From the NCBI GenBank assembly GCA_008729055.1, contig SDUX01000004.1, forward strand, positions 2,480,001-2,544,000: a DNA stretch of 64,000 bases. Direction: 5' to 3'. Source of the stretch: Pyropia haitanensis (Eukaryota > Rhodophyta > Bangiophyceae > Bangiales > Bangiaceae). Made by a program: the position numbers and the translations under genes. Every line of letters starts with the position of its first letter. Position 1 is the stretch's first letter. A model generated the notes under the pieces. It was not told the DNA's origin. It saw nothing but the letters and a program-made list of their open reading frames with translations, and searched no databases. Positions 20,841 to 32,020 of this stretch are shown in pieces.

Positions 20841-23172
20841 TCAGGCCTTGTCCCAGCTCCACCCTCCCTCCTCGCCGCCGCCACCGCCGCCCGCTGCAGC
20901 GGCGCCACCGTCGCCACCTGCGGCGGCAGCGTCAAAGCCGCCCCACCCGTCCGCCCCCCCTACGCGAGCCGCCGCTGACACGGGCGCCGCAGCCGCCGAC
21001 GCCGCCCCCACCCGCGTCGCGCCCAGGCCCCGCCGCTGCAGTGACGACGGGCGGGCCTTGGCGCCACCGCCACCACGGCCGCCGCCGCCCGCAGCGCCGC
21101 GCACGCCCGCACCCGCCAGCGTATCCACCGGCGCGGCACCGCCACCGGCGACACCACCGGTGGCGGTGGCGTCCAGCTGCGACGCCCGGTAGTCGTCGCT
21201 GCTAAAGCCCGTCCCGATCGCCGACGAGTTGACGTCGCCTCGTGGGGGGGGAGCGGCGGCCGCACCGCCGCGGCCCCCACGGCCGACGCCACGGCCTCTG
21301 CCACGCCCACCGCCCCTCATGCCGCCGCCCCTTGCGCCGCCCATCCCACCGCCGCCCAGTCCGCCGCCCCCGCCCACCCCCCCCACCGCCCCATCCCCGC
21401 CCAGCTGCGATTGAACAGCCGCCCGTCGAAAGTCGTCGCTACTAAACCCGTGGCCAATGGACGAGTCATGGATGTCCCCGCCCGCCGCGGCACCGCTGCC
21501 GCCGCCCGTGGCGGCGGCCGCCGAGCCGCCATTGTCTATCCCGGCCGGACCATCAGGGTCGCCAGCCGGCCCACCCGCCCGCCGGTACTCGTCCGAGCTA
21601 AACCCGGCAAAGCCGGTCGTCGATGCCGTTGGCAGATTGGCCCGCAGCGACGCGGACAGGGAGGCGGAGCCATCGTCGTTGAGCGCAGACGGCAAGTTGC
21701 GGCCGAGCGCGGCGACGCTGCTGCCAAAGCCACTAAAGACCGCACCGACGGTGCCGGCGGCCGCACCCGCCGCGCCCGCCGCGCCCGCCGCGCCACCAAA
21801 GCCGGCAAACAAGCCGTCGCCACCGCCACCGCCGCCGCCGCCACCACCACCGCCGCCATTGACAGGCCAGTCCTCGGCGCCAGCGGCGGAGGCACCCCCA
21901 GACCCTCCCCCGCCAAGTGGGCCCCCAGCCCCATCCCCGCCACCGCCGCCGCCGCCGTTACCATACCCCATCCCTCCGCCCTGCCCAGACCCGCCGCCGC
22001 TCCCAAAGCCGCGCGCCGCGGCGCCGCCCGCCGGCTTCCCCCCACCCACGGTGCTGAGGCCGTCGCCCACCGTTGACACGACGGTGGTGGATACGGTGGA
22101 GAACCACGAGGCCAACGAGCCCGCCGCGGCGGTCGCCACCTTGGACGCCTGCCCCAGCACCTGGGACGCCTCCACCTCCGACGCGAGCGTCGTTACCCGG
22201 CTGGACACGGCCCGCGCCAGGCCGTCCACATTCGCCGCCGCGGCGGTGCTGTACGCGCCAATGCCGGCGCCCGACAGACCGCCGCCGCGCCCACCGCCGC
22301 CGCCGCCGCCGCGCGACGGGCCACCACCAAAGCCCACCCCAATGCCCGACGGCACGCCGCCCGGCGCGGCACGGCCCCCGCCATACCCCCCTCGCCCGTC
22401 GCTCCCACCACCACCACCACCGCCACCACCGCCACCACCGTCGCCGCGGCCACCGCCACCCCCCCCATACGAGGCGCTGCCCATCCCTCCCCCCCCATAG
22501 CCTGCCCCCGGCGCCGCCGTAAACGACGACGCGCTCTGCCCCGCATTCGCACGCGGTGCGGGCGCGACGTAGGGCGTGCCCGTGGCGCGGGCCTTGAGCT
22601 TGGCTGAATACACCGCCGCCGCGTCCGTGTTGTACTTGCGGTCAATGGGGAGCGCCGCGATACCCTCCGCGGCCGCGTAAGAGCGGAACGCGGCGTTGCC
22701 GCCCAGCTGCATGCGCTTCGCCTCCCACGCCTTCCACCGGTCCATCCCCACCGATCGGACAAACGAGATAGCCACGCCCAACGAGCGGTGCACGCCCGAG
22801 CAGTCGAGGCACATAAACGTGCCAAACGAGACGGTCGCCCATTGAGGGTTTTTCGCGCCGCAGTCGACGCACACCCTGCGTTCAAAGCGTGAGCAAGGGG
22901 GAGGCGACAGAGCATGGGAGGGCAAGACCAGACGACAGACGCTCTCCCGCGAAACACCGCACAGCTGGAACACCAGGAGTGTCAGACAATCCGCCAACCG
23001 CACCGACAGGCGCTGGGCAACGACGGTATAGCGGCATACCACCACAGCGGTCCGCAACGGCAACCCCCTCGGGCGGGCACCCCACAACGTACTTGTTCTC
23101 TGGCTCGGCCTGCAGGCGGCGCAGCAGCGCCTTGATGGCCGCCTCGTCCATGCCGCCGGTCGCTTCCCCCAT
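20841..23172 (-). CDS. ArfGAP GTPase-activating protein (one intron)
   Basis: Exon 1 is 23172-23093, the intron 23092-22876 (217 bp, donor GTACGT, acceptor gcag), and exon 2 22875-20841; 704 residues. Splicing creates [19 protein letters not shown], a perfect ArfGAP zinc finger (C29, C32, C49, C52; CX2CX16CX2C). The arginine finger R57 follows ([10 protein letters not shown]), then [12 protein letters not shown]. The domain stimulates GTP hydrolysis by Arf GTPases in vesicle transport. The remaining ~570 residues are Gly/Ala-rich and disordered with three copies of a short motif, GFSSD(D/E)(Y/F)R (DNA about 21178-21225, 21424-21460 and 21584-21616), similar in style to repeats in the tails of ArfGAP2/3-type proteins. 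It ends in [10 protein letters not shown]. It is divergent from glutathione reductase. Confidence 0.92.
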
Positions 23173-24076
23173 GGCCGCGGTCGCCCCGCTGAGTCCACCC
23201 CGCCGGCAACCGCACCAGGTCACACCTGCGGCGGCAGGCAGACGGCCCCCTACGCGAGGGGGGGCCCCGCGGCGACCACGCGGGCGGCCGGCGCGGCGCG
23301 TGCGGGGTGACGGCAGGCGGCCCCGTCCCGACGGCGGGCGGCCGCGTCCCGACAGCGGGCGGCAGCGCGGCGGGGAGGGAGGTCTGAGTGGCACCTACGG
23401 CGGCGGCAACGTTGGGGGGGGGGACGTGGGCGCTCGAGACGGGCACGTCCACGCTGCCTGACTGCACGCGGTGACCACACGCGGCTCGCGCCGGACTGCG
23501 CGGTCGCTACAAGCGCGCGTCGGCCAATGGGATCGTGAGTAGGCCCCCGATTGTAAGCACCTGCCCAGCGCGACGTGCCGGCTGCCTGTGCCGCAGCGCG
23601 CACTGCGTTTCATAAACGAATTAAGGAGGAAATTTGAGCGCTCTGGATTTCGACGGGAGGAATTGATCATGCTCATGGAACGTGGTTGCAACAACGTGGA
23701 TCGCCATCGGCCTCCATCCGTGGAGACGTCGTGCAAGTCCGTGTCCATACTGACTGTACGCGGTCGCCCCCGTCTCATCGTCGGTCGTTCTCTTCTGGAG
23801 TTTCTCTCCCCGAGGGCCCTGTCTGTTGCTGCACTTGTACGCCCCCGTTCCGCTGTCTGGCCCTCGCGACCGATTGCATCCCAACCTCCAAGCCGAGGCA
23901 TCGCTCCGTCCTGGTCAGCTGCCCACCTGTGCCCGGTCGTTGTCCCTCTTGCATCCTTCGGCGTCACCCCCACCCACCCCCTGCCCTCCCCTGCCGTTGA
24001 CTTCCCGCTGGTGCGGCTCTCTTTCCTCCCGCTCTCCCCCCCCCGCCCTCACCCTGACCCCCCACTTTCCTCTACG
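23173..24076. promoter_or_regulatory. Shared divergent promoter region, ArfGAP / glutathione reductase
   Basis: 904 bases between two divergent starts. The first half is GC-rich; 23590-23800 is less GC-rich. From about 23940 the + strand is C/T-rich up to the GR ATG. The GR frame is open back to 23588, with an in-frame ATG at 23669, so part of this region may encode an N-terminal extension. No TATA-like element is convincing. Confidence 0.5.
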
Positions 24077-25522
24077 ATGGCGCCAGTGCCAAAGGCCCCC
24101 ACCGACACGAGCTTTGACTACGACCTGTTTGTCATTGGCGCCGGCAGCGGGGGCGTGCGCGCCAGCCGCATCGCCGCGGGCCACGGCGCGCGGGTGGCGG
24201 TGGCGGAGGAGGGCCCCCTCGGCGGCACGTGCGTCAATGTGGGGTGCGTGCCCAAGAAGCTCTTCAGCTACGGCGCGCACTACCGCCACGACTTTAGCGA
24301 CGCGGTCAAGTATGGGTGGGTGCTCGGCGACGACGCGCCAAAGGTGGACTGGGGGGTGCTGATCGCCAACAAGAATGCCGAGATTGAGCGCCTCAACGGC
24401 GTGTACGGCCGGATGCTGGACAAGGCGGGGGTGACGCTGCTGCGGGGGACGGCCAAGTTTGTGGACGCCCACACGGTGGAGGTGGACGGCCGCCGCGTGA
24501 CGGCGGCGACCATCCTCATTGCCGTTGGCGGCACCCCGTTTGTGCCGCCCATCCCCGGCTCGGAGCACGTCATCACGAGCAACGAGGCGTTTTACCTGCC
24601 CTCGCTGCCGCGGCGGGTGCTGCTCGTGGGCGGCGGCTACATCTCGGTGGAGTTTGCCAACGTCTTTCACGGTTACGGCGCGGAGGTGACGCAGGCCTAC
24701 CGGGGGGACCTCTTCCTCCGCGGCTTTGACGCGGACGTTCGCACACACCTGGCGGACCAGATGCGGGAGCGCGGGATTGACGTGCGCTTCAACACGGACG
24801 TGGAGGCGGTGGCCAAGAATGACGACGGCACGTTTACGGCGACGTGGAAGGGCGGTGGCACGCTCACCGTCGACCTGGTCATGTACGCGACGGGACGCCA
24901 CCCGATGACGGACAAGCTGAATGTGGACGCGGCGGGCGTCAAGCGCGGCAAGGGCGGCTGCGTTCTCGTCGACGAGTGGTCCCGCACCAACGTGGAGCAC
25001 ATCTACGCGGTCGGCGACGTGACGGACCGGATGGCGCTGACGCCCGTGGCGCTCGGCGAGGGCCACTGCTTTGCCGACACGGTGTATGGCGGGCGGCCGC
25101 GGAGCCCCAAGTACGACAACATCCCGACGGCGGTCTTTTCGCACCCCGCCATTGGCACCGTCGGCATGACCGAGGCGGAGGCGGTGGCGGAGTACGGCGC
25201 GGACGGGGTGGACGTGTTCAAGAGCGCCTTCACGCCGCTGCGCCACACGCTGACGGGCCGGAAGGGGGAGCGGGAGTTTATGAAGCTCCTCGTCCGCCGC
25301 GCCGACGACGTGGTCGTTGGCGTGCACCTGGTGCAGGAGGCGGCGGGCGAGATGATCCAGCTGGCGGGCGTGGCGGTCAAGGCGGGGGCGACCAAGGCGG
25401 TGTTTGACGCCACCATTGGGGTGCACCCGACGAGCGCGGAGGAGATTGTCACCCTCCGCACGTCAGAGCGGGAAAAGGCACACGCGGCGGCCAAGCAGGC
25501 GGCGACGGAAAAGAAGGCGTAG
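24077..25522 (+). CDS. GR: Glutathione reductase (NADPH)
   Basis: 481 residues. FAD-binding GAGSGG at 21-26; redox-active disulfide GGTCVNVGCVPKK (C52, C57); NADPH fold VGGGYISVEFANVFHGYG followed by two arginines (YRGDLFLRGFD) that mark NADPH preference; second FAD motif HIYAVGDV; dimer-interface active-site HPTSAEE near the C-terminus. Length and all motifs fit family enzymes that reduce oxidised glutathione. The start at 24077 (MAPVPKAPTDTSFDYDLFVIG) has no transit peptide, suggesting a cytosolic form. The frame is open upstream, and a start at 23669 would add 136 Ser/Arg/Pro-rich residues that could target an organelle. No intron. Confidence 0.95.
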   Translation: MAPVPKAPTDTSFDYDLFVIGAGSGGVRASRIAAGHGARVAVAEEGPLGGTCVNVGCVPKKLFSYGAHYRHDFSDAVKYGWVLGDDAPKVDWGVLIANKNAEIERLNGVYGRMLDKAGVTLLRGTAKFVDAHTVEVDGRRVTAATILIAVGGTPFVPPIPGSEHVITSNEAFYLPSLPRRVLLVGGGYISVEFANVFHGYGAEVTQAYRGDLFLRGFDADVRTHLADQMRERGIDVRFNTDVEAVAKNDDGTFTATWKGGGTLTVDLVMYATGRHPMTDKLNVDAAGVKRGKGGCVLVDEWSRTNVEHIYAVGDVTDRMALTPVALGEGHCFADTVYGGRPRSPKYDNIPTAVFSHPAIGTVGMTEAEAVAEYGADGVDVFKSAFTPLRHTLTGRKGEREFMKLLVRRADDVVVGVHLVQEAAGEMIQLAGVAVKAGATKAVFDATIGVHPTSAEEIVTLRTSEREKAHAAAKQAATEKKA

Positions 25523-25786
25523 CCGACGGCGCGCTTCCCCACGGCCGCGGGCGTTGGGTCCGGGACGAATCGGTGCGGCTGGCTCTGCCGTGTGACGGAC
25601 CGCCCGCGGGCGCACGCGAGACCATGGGCGTACAGAGGGAGTGGCAGTATGATTGGAATTAAAAAAAATGAAAGCACGCAATACCCCCCACATGGAACCC
25701 ACAATACAACGCAGCGCCAGCCATGCGTCTAGCGGTGACGCCCGCCCCCGCCCCCCCCCCCTCCCCCCCTCCCCCCCCCCACTTTC

Positions 25787-26171
25787 TCATGCTCTTTCAA
25801 CAGCCGCTCGCCGCGGCGGCGGTCCCCCCCCCCACCTCCCCCACATACGCCCAGCGCCAGACCCCCCCCCCCCCCCCGCCGATACGGGCGCCCCCCGCCG
25901 GAGGTCCCACCCCCACACCGCCGCCCACCGCCGCGCGTCCGCCGCCGCCGCCGCCGCCGCCGCGGCGGCCACCCACCCGACCGCCCCCCCCCCCCCCCCA
26001 CCGCCAGCCGCCGCCGCGTCGAGCCCCCCCCCACCGCCGCCACCGCCCGTCACCGGCGCGGCACCACACGCCGCGGCGGCGGCGTCGCCATTAGTCACGC
26101 CGCCCGCGGCGGCCGCCGCCGCCGTGGCAAACGCGTCGGCGAGGCGCCGCGCAACGGGCCGTGCCGGCGGT

Positions 26172-26223
<52 letters not shown>

Positions 26224-27193
26224 GCGGCGGCGGCGGTGCCCCCACCGCCATTGCCGCCGCCGTACCGCCCCCAGCAGCGACGCCGCCCGCGGGTGGCGCG
26301 GCGGCACGGCGGCGGCGGCGGCAGCCGCCAGTCACCGCGGCGGCCGCGGTGGCGGCCTTGGCCACCGCCCCGCCGCGGGTGGCCGCGACGCCACCGCCGC
26401 CGCTGGCGGGACCGCCGCGCGGCCGCCGCCGCTTGCGCGGTGGCGCCGGCGGCCGGCGGGTGGGGGTGGCGGCCGCCGCCGCCGCCACCGCCGCCGCTGG
26501 CGTCGTTGGCGTGGCGGGTGCCGTCGCCGCCGCCGCCGCCGCCGCCGCAGCGGGCGACAGTGACGTGGCGGGTGTCCCCGTCGCCGCCGCCGCCGCGGCG
26601 GTGGCGGTGGCGGCGGTGGCGGTGGCGGCTGCCGACGTCACCGGTGGCCGCCGTGGCGTCGCGTCCTCCCCGCCCGACGAGGCCGACGCGTCGAGGGCGA
26701 CGGTGGTGGGCGTGGCGGGCGTGGCGGGGTAGGTGCTTGTGGGGGTCTTGGCGGGCGTGGCCGCCACGGTGGTGGCCGTGGGCGTAGCGGTGGGGGGGGC
26801 CGCCGTCTTGGGGGTGGGGGGGGGTGGCCGGGGGTGCCGCCGGCGGGGGGGGCGCCGCGTGTGTCCATGCCAACCGCCGGGAGGGGGGGGGGGAGGGGGT
26901 GTCTTGACCGTCGGCGTGCGGCGGCGGTGGTCGTGGCGGACGGGGACGGTGGTGGTGGTGGTGGTGGTGGTGGGCGTGTCGACGCGGGTACCTGGTCGAC
27001 ACCGTCGACGGCAGGTTGCGGGCGGCCGTCTGGGTCTTGCGTGGGGAAGACGTCGACGGCCGACTGGGTCTTGCGTGGGGAAGACGTCGTCGGCCACCTC
27101 CGCCCCGCCGCCGTCGACAACCGCCCACCGCAGGCCGGCTATATACACCCGGCGGCGGCGGCGGCATCCCCCCCTCCCCTCCCCCCCCCCCAC
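25787..27193 (-). CDS. Weak candidate: Ala/Thr/Pro-rich low-complexity protein
   Basis: An open minus-strand frame of 468 codons without a convincing ATG. The middle reads like a disordered eukaryotic protein (ATPAKTPTSTYPATPATPTT, VALDASASSGGEDATPRRP) and contains a possible nuclear signal, PPRKRRRPRGG. It is followed by Ala- and Gly-rich runs. There is no recognisable domain, and frames on the other strand are equally open, so composition alone could explain it. Confidence 0.2.
27026..27093. repeat. 34-bp direct repeat, two units
   Basis: Two adjacent units share the identical 24-base core TGGGTCTTGCGTGGGGAAGA+CGTC, at 27031-27054 and 27065-27088. The spacing is 34 bases and the surrounding bases are nearly the same. 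Confidence 0.8.
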
Positions 27194-28794
27194 CGGTACC
27201 GCAGCGCCGCCGCATCGCCCACCCCCTGCCGTTGCCCCTCCGCCGACAGCCGCGCAGTCGAGCCTACCCCCCCCCCCCCCCGCGGCAGACGCTGCCGGCG
27301 GGCGCCCACCCCCACTGCCCCCCCCCCCTCCGCCGTCAACGTACGTGTGTGGTGGGCAGCCGCCGACCGGCGCGGGCGGGTCTTCCCCCCCCCCCCCCTC
27401 CCCGCGGCGGGCCTAGCCAGCGCGCGCGCGCACACGCCACTGGCAGCGGCGGCCGGCCGCGGCGGCCGGTGAAGAAAAAAATCCGCCGCCGCCGCCGCGA
27501 CGCCGCACCGGGTGGGCGATGGACCGGCGGGGGGGGGGGGGGGGGGGGTGGGGGCGGCGCTCACCCCCTCCACCCCTCCCCCCCCCCCCCCCCCGCCCAC
27601 CTCCTCCCCTCCCCATCCCACCTAGGACGGGTGGCCACACACGCCGCGTTGGGGGGAAGGTGATGACCCCCCCCCCCCTCACCGGTACGGTCCACGCGCC
27701 GCCCGCGCCGCGGCCGCGGCCGCCGGTCGGATGAGCCGCGCGGCGGCGGCGTGTGTGGGGTCCGCAGCCGCGCCGCCGCGCGCGGCGCGAGGGCGGAAAC
27801 GCACGCCCCCGGCGCGGCGTCACGGCGGGCCCGTTCCCCCCCCCCCCAACCGGGCGGCCGCCGCCGCAGGCGGCGGCCGCGGCGCATCGCCACCACCAAC
27901 CAAGCCCCAACGCCGGCTGGGGTGGGTATAGGCCGCCGCGGCTGCCACAGACGCTGCCGCCATGGCCGTCGCCACCGCCGCGACGGCGGGCACGCGCCGA
28001 CGCGCCGGCGGCGGGGCGGGGGGGGGGGATAGGTCGACCCGACGCGGCGAGCGAGCGGATACGTGGATGATGCGCACCAGCGGTGGGGTGGGGGGGGGTG
28101 GGGCGTGGCGGCAGGGGGATCGCGGCAGCCAGAGGGTGTGGGTAGACCGCTCGCGTACGCCCCCCCCGCCGTTGTGTCTGTCAGCAAAGGGGCGGTGTGG
28201 GGAGGGGGGGGGTGGGGCGGCAGCGCCGCCGCCGCCACGCCCGTCTCGTCCCTCCGCCGCGCCCCAGACGCGCGGCGGGCGCCACCTCTCAGCCTCACGT
28301 CAGGCCAGCGGCGGCGGCCGGGCGTGTGTACGTCAGCGGCCGCTGCCGGCGGCGGCGTCGGCGTGTCATGCGGCGGGGGCGGCTGGAAGCAGCCGTGCGT
28401 GGCCGTGACGCGACACGCTCGCTGCCTACCGCTCGCGGCGGGGGGGGGGTGGGGGGGTGGCGTGACAGGGGGTGGAGGGGCGGGCCAGCCCGCCGCGCCC
28501 ACCGCCGCCGCGTCGACGGGGGGGGTCCTCCCCCAGCAAATCCGCCCGCCCAGCGCACCCGCGCGCGCTCTTCCCTCCAGCCCTCACCGCACTGTGGGCA
28601 AACGGTGTGGGGGCGCGCACACCCATGACGCCGCCGCGCTCCCCCCCGTCCACCCCCACACCCGGTCGCCGCGCAGGGGCCACGCCGCGCCCACGCGCTG
28701 CCCTACTGTGCGGCTCCCCGACCGCACAACGTTGACCCGCTGCGGCCGACCAACTGTGGGCCCACCGCGCTAGAGAAGGTGTCAGATGCACACG

Positions 28795-28798
<4 letters not shown>

Positions 28799-28831
<33 letters not shown>
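28799..28831 (+). repeat. 33-base G homopolymer
   Basis: The longest uninterrupted single-base run in the window. Such tracts can form quadruplexes and are hard to sequence accurately. Confidence 0.9.
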
Positions 28832-28833
<2 letters not shown>

Positions 28834-30395
28834 GGGCACCGGCGGGCGCTGGCGCCGCCTGGCCCCACCAGCAACGGCAGCGGCGGCAGCCTACGTGGGA
28901 CGGTCGCTTGCACAGCGCCGGCAGGGGCTGGCTAGGGACGCGGGGTGGGGCGGGGGGAGAAGAGGGATGGAGGGAGGGGGGGGGGGGGGGGGAGGGCTGG
29001 CAGGTGGCAGCCGCGCAGCCACCAGCCAGCCAGCCCAGTTGGGGGCGGGGAGGGGGGGGAACCCCGCGGCGAACGGCGGCGGCCGCGCGGGACTGCCGCC
29101 GGCGTGGCAGGGGCGGGCGACGACGGGCGCGGTCGGCGGCGGTGGGCGGCTGGGAAGCGCGAAACGGGGGCGCGCCGCCCCCCCCGTGGGTGGCCGCGTT
29201 TGAAATTTTGGATGGCGGCCGCCCGCGGTTCAAACGGGCGGCCGCCACGGCCGCCGCGGCGGCGGCGGCGGCGGGGCCGTCGGGGACGCGCGGCGGCGTG
29301 GGGGGGGGGCGGTGGGCTGGGGGGAGAGGGCTTTGGGAGCGGGACCCGCCGCGGTGCCGGTGGGCCATCCTTCGTGTGCCCGACATGTGACCCCAGAGGG
29401 TTGAATGGAACCCCGGGGGGGGGGGGGGGGGGGGGGGGGGAGGGGTCGTACGCGAGGGCGTCCGCCCCGCGTGACCACGCACGCTGTCGGCGGCGGGGCG
29501 CACTGTGGGCGCTTGAGCCGGCCGCCCGCGGCTGGTGACCAGCGCGCGCTGCTGGCCGGCAGCGTGCCCCCCGCCGCAAGGGCGGCGGCGATGCGCAGCG
29601 GGGAGGCGGAGACTGCGGCGGAGGCCGGGCTACGGGGCGAGCCGCCGACCGCTGACACGTCTAGGGAGGGTGGCCGACGGCAGGACGCCCGCGTCACCAC
29701 CGTGGGGACCCCCCCCCTCAGGCCTGCCGGTGGCCGGCGGTGGCGGCGCTACGGCAACGTGAGCCACCCGCTGGGGGATCCCGGGACTGCCCACCCACCC
29801 CCCCCCCCCCCCCCCCCCGCTCCCCGTGCCGCGGACGGGCGCCCTCAGGGGGGCCGGATCACCACCGGTCCGAGGGGGGACGCGCCTGGCTGGGCGCCGC
29901 CAGAAGCTTCTGGTCACCCTCCCGAGGTGCGCTCCCCCCCCCCTGCGGTACAGTGCTGTGGCGGCGATCCGCGTCATCGCCCCGCGCCCTTTTTTGAATG
30001 TTTGGATGGGTGGTGCGCACGCGACGAGCGCGTGCCACGCACCGCCCGCGCCGCACGCGAGTGGATTGGATGGGAGAGAGTTGTGACGATGATGGTGGGG
30101 GTGTGGTGTGGCAGCGGTCGGCACGTTTGAAAAATAGACCGCGACGGCCGGGGCGTTGCTTGTGGAACTGTATTGCATTCCCGGTGACAAGTACATGGAC
30201 TGCCTATGATGGGGCTACGGCCGACGCACCGGGTTGTTCTCGGGGGTCGCCTCGGAAGGTGACGCTGCGGGTGCGCTTGGGCGTGAAGCATCGCAGTCGT
30301 GCTACCTCTCCACGCTCGTGTGCCGTCCCCCGGTGACGCTTCCTCGGTCCATTCTCCCAATACCGCTGGTGACGCCCCCCCCCCCCCCTGCCGTC

Positions 30396-31094
30396 ATGCC
30401 TGTCACCCCCCCGGCCACCCCCGCTGACCGCGACCGCCTGTGGCGGTCGCTCGTCACCACCCACCCCGACACGCCCGCCCCTGGCGTGACCTTCCGGGAC
30501 GTGCTGCCCATCCTCCGCGACCCCGCGGGCCTCGCGTCGGTCGTCGCGGCCATCACCCAGCCCACTCCCACCGCCGCCGCCGTCGCCGCCGAGTCCGCGG
30601 CGGGCACCCCCCCCCCCGCCCCCGCCCCTGCCCCGCACCTGTACGCCGGCATTGAGGCGCGCGGCTTCCCGCTGGCCGCCGCCGCCGCCGCCGCCACCGG
30701 CGCCGGCTTTGTCGCCGTCCGCAAGGCGGGCAAGACGCCGGGCGCGGTCGTTGCCGCGGCGTACGCGTCCGAGTATGGGGCGGGGGTGCTGGAGGTGGCG
30801 GCCGACGCGTGTCGAGGCGGGGGCGGCGGCGAGGGGGGCGCGGCGGCCGACGCCGCCGGCGGCACCGACGCCAGCGGCGACGCGGTCGCGGGGGGGGCGC
30901 GGCGGGTGGTGGTGGTGGACGATGTGCTCGCGACGGGCGGCACGGCGGTGGCGGCGGTGGCGGCGGTGCGGGCGGCGGGGGGGGTGGTGCTGGGCGTCAC
31001 CGTCCTCGCCGAGCTGGTCGGCCTCGGCGGCCGCGAGCGCGTACGCGCCGAGACGGGGCTGGAGGTGGTGTCGCTCATGACGTTTGACGCGTGA
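30396..31094 (+). CDS. APRT: Adenine phosphoribosyltransferase
   Basis: 232 residues from the ATG at 30396. Family landmarks in order: GVTFRDVLPIL (30-40), AGIEARGFPLA, VRKAGKTPG, YASEYGAGVLEV, and the PRPP loop VVVVDDVLATGGT at about 171-183, ending EVVSLMTFDA. The enzyme salvages adenine to AMP using PRPP. Compared with the usual ~170-180 residues it has Ala/Pro-rich additions at the N-terminus and after residue 55, and a Gly/Ala/Asp-rich insertion (~143-167) just before the PRPP loop, where other APRTs have a short connection. The core motifs are intact, so activity is likely. It is convergent with the cyclin gene. Confidence 0.88.
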   Translation: MPVTPPATPADRDRLWRSLVTTHPDTPAPGVTFRDVLPILRDPAGLASVVAAITQPTPTAAAVAAESAAGTPPPAPAPAPHLYAGIEARGFPLAAAAAAATGAGFVAVRKAGKTPGAVVAAAYASEYGAGVLEVAADACRGGGGGEGGAAADAAGGTDASGDAVAGGARRVVVVDDVLATGGTAVAAVAAVRAAGGVVLGVTVLAELVGLGGRERVRAETGLEVVSLMTFDA

Positions 31095-32020
31095 GCGCGG
31101 GGGCGGGCCATCAGCTACGGTGTCGGGGTAGGGGGGAGGAGGTGGGTGAGAGGAGCAAGGTGGTGGCCAGTGCCAATATCGGGTACTACCGTGGGTGGCG
31201 TGTAGGGGAGGGGTGGGCGGCCGGCCGGCCGGCCGGCCGGCGCGGGCGGCGTTAACCTGTCCACCCAGCCGGCGGCTGCACACGGCCGACGCGCTCGCAC
31301 CGTGCGCCGGCTGTGGTGAGCGGGCGGGCGGGCGGGCGCCACGCCTGTTCCGCCACCAACCCCGCGCGGCGTGGCGGCCGCGCCGGCTTGCGTCCATGCC
31401 CGACGGCGGCCGCGGGGGGGGCTGGTGTGGGACGGACGTGCCGGGTGGGGCGGCGGCGGTGGCGTAGCCGCGCGGGTCCGACGGCGCCACGCCGTGGCGG
31501 CGGCTGCGGGCGGCATCGAACCACGACCCCGCCCCGTATGGCCCTGTCGCTGCGCCGTCCGCGCCCGCACGGTGGGGCCGATCGGGGCCACCCCCGGCAC
31601 GGAGCGGCGCGAGCAGGGCCACGCGAGGCGCCGCCCGACGTGAGGCGGGAACGGTGACAAAGGAAAACAACAGGCTATAACGGATGGTTACCCCCCTCCC
31701 CCCCCTCGTCGACACGCGACGGCGGGAAGAACAACCGGGGCAGCAGGCTCGCAGCGGCAGCAGGGACAGGGCGGCGGGCGCGGCGGGAATGGAGATGGTG
31801 CGCAGGCGGCGGCACCGCGCCGGCGCCGCTTCCCCTCCTCGATAATGAGGGACGGGACAGGGGAGGCGGGCGGTGGGGCAACAGATTAGAAAAAAACAAA
31901 CAAGGTGGAGGCACAGGAAAAAAGAACAGAGAGCAGAGGCTAAGAGGGAGCCCCTCAAATGCCAGAGGGGCATTGCTGGCCTCTGCACGGAGAGAGACAA
32001 GAAACAGCACCCGCGCGTCG
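31095..32020. other. Intergenic between convergent genes
   Basis: No gene seen. It includes a GGCC-rich tandem patch near 31218-31240 and a C run near 31687-31706. It probably holds the 3' UTRs of APRT (+) and the cyclin (-). Confidence 0.55.

Larger units (their letters stand above)
25523..30395. other. Long low-complexity intergenic stretch
   Basis: Nearly 4.9 kb of GC-rich simple sequence. C runs lie on the + strand around 25748-26000, 27276-27290 and 27580-27594, and G runs around 27530-27548, 28799-28831 (33 G) and 29415-29440 (26 G). Many open frames here are Arg/Pro/Ala artefacts. The only one I would mention separately is the minus-strand frame 25787-27193. Confidence 0.6.

Noticed and set aside
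23915..25426. Minus-strand frame of 503 codons opposite glutathione reductase
   Set aside because: It is the antisense shadow of a fully conserved enzyme; long antisense frames are expected at this GC.
31460..31530. Possible tRNA on the minus strand (GGTTCGATGCC-like)
   Set aside because: The T-arm stem does not pair and no acceptor or anticodon arm could be formed.
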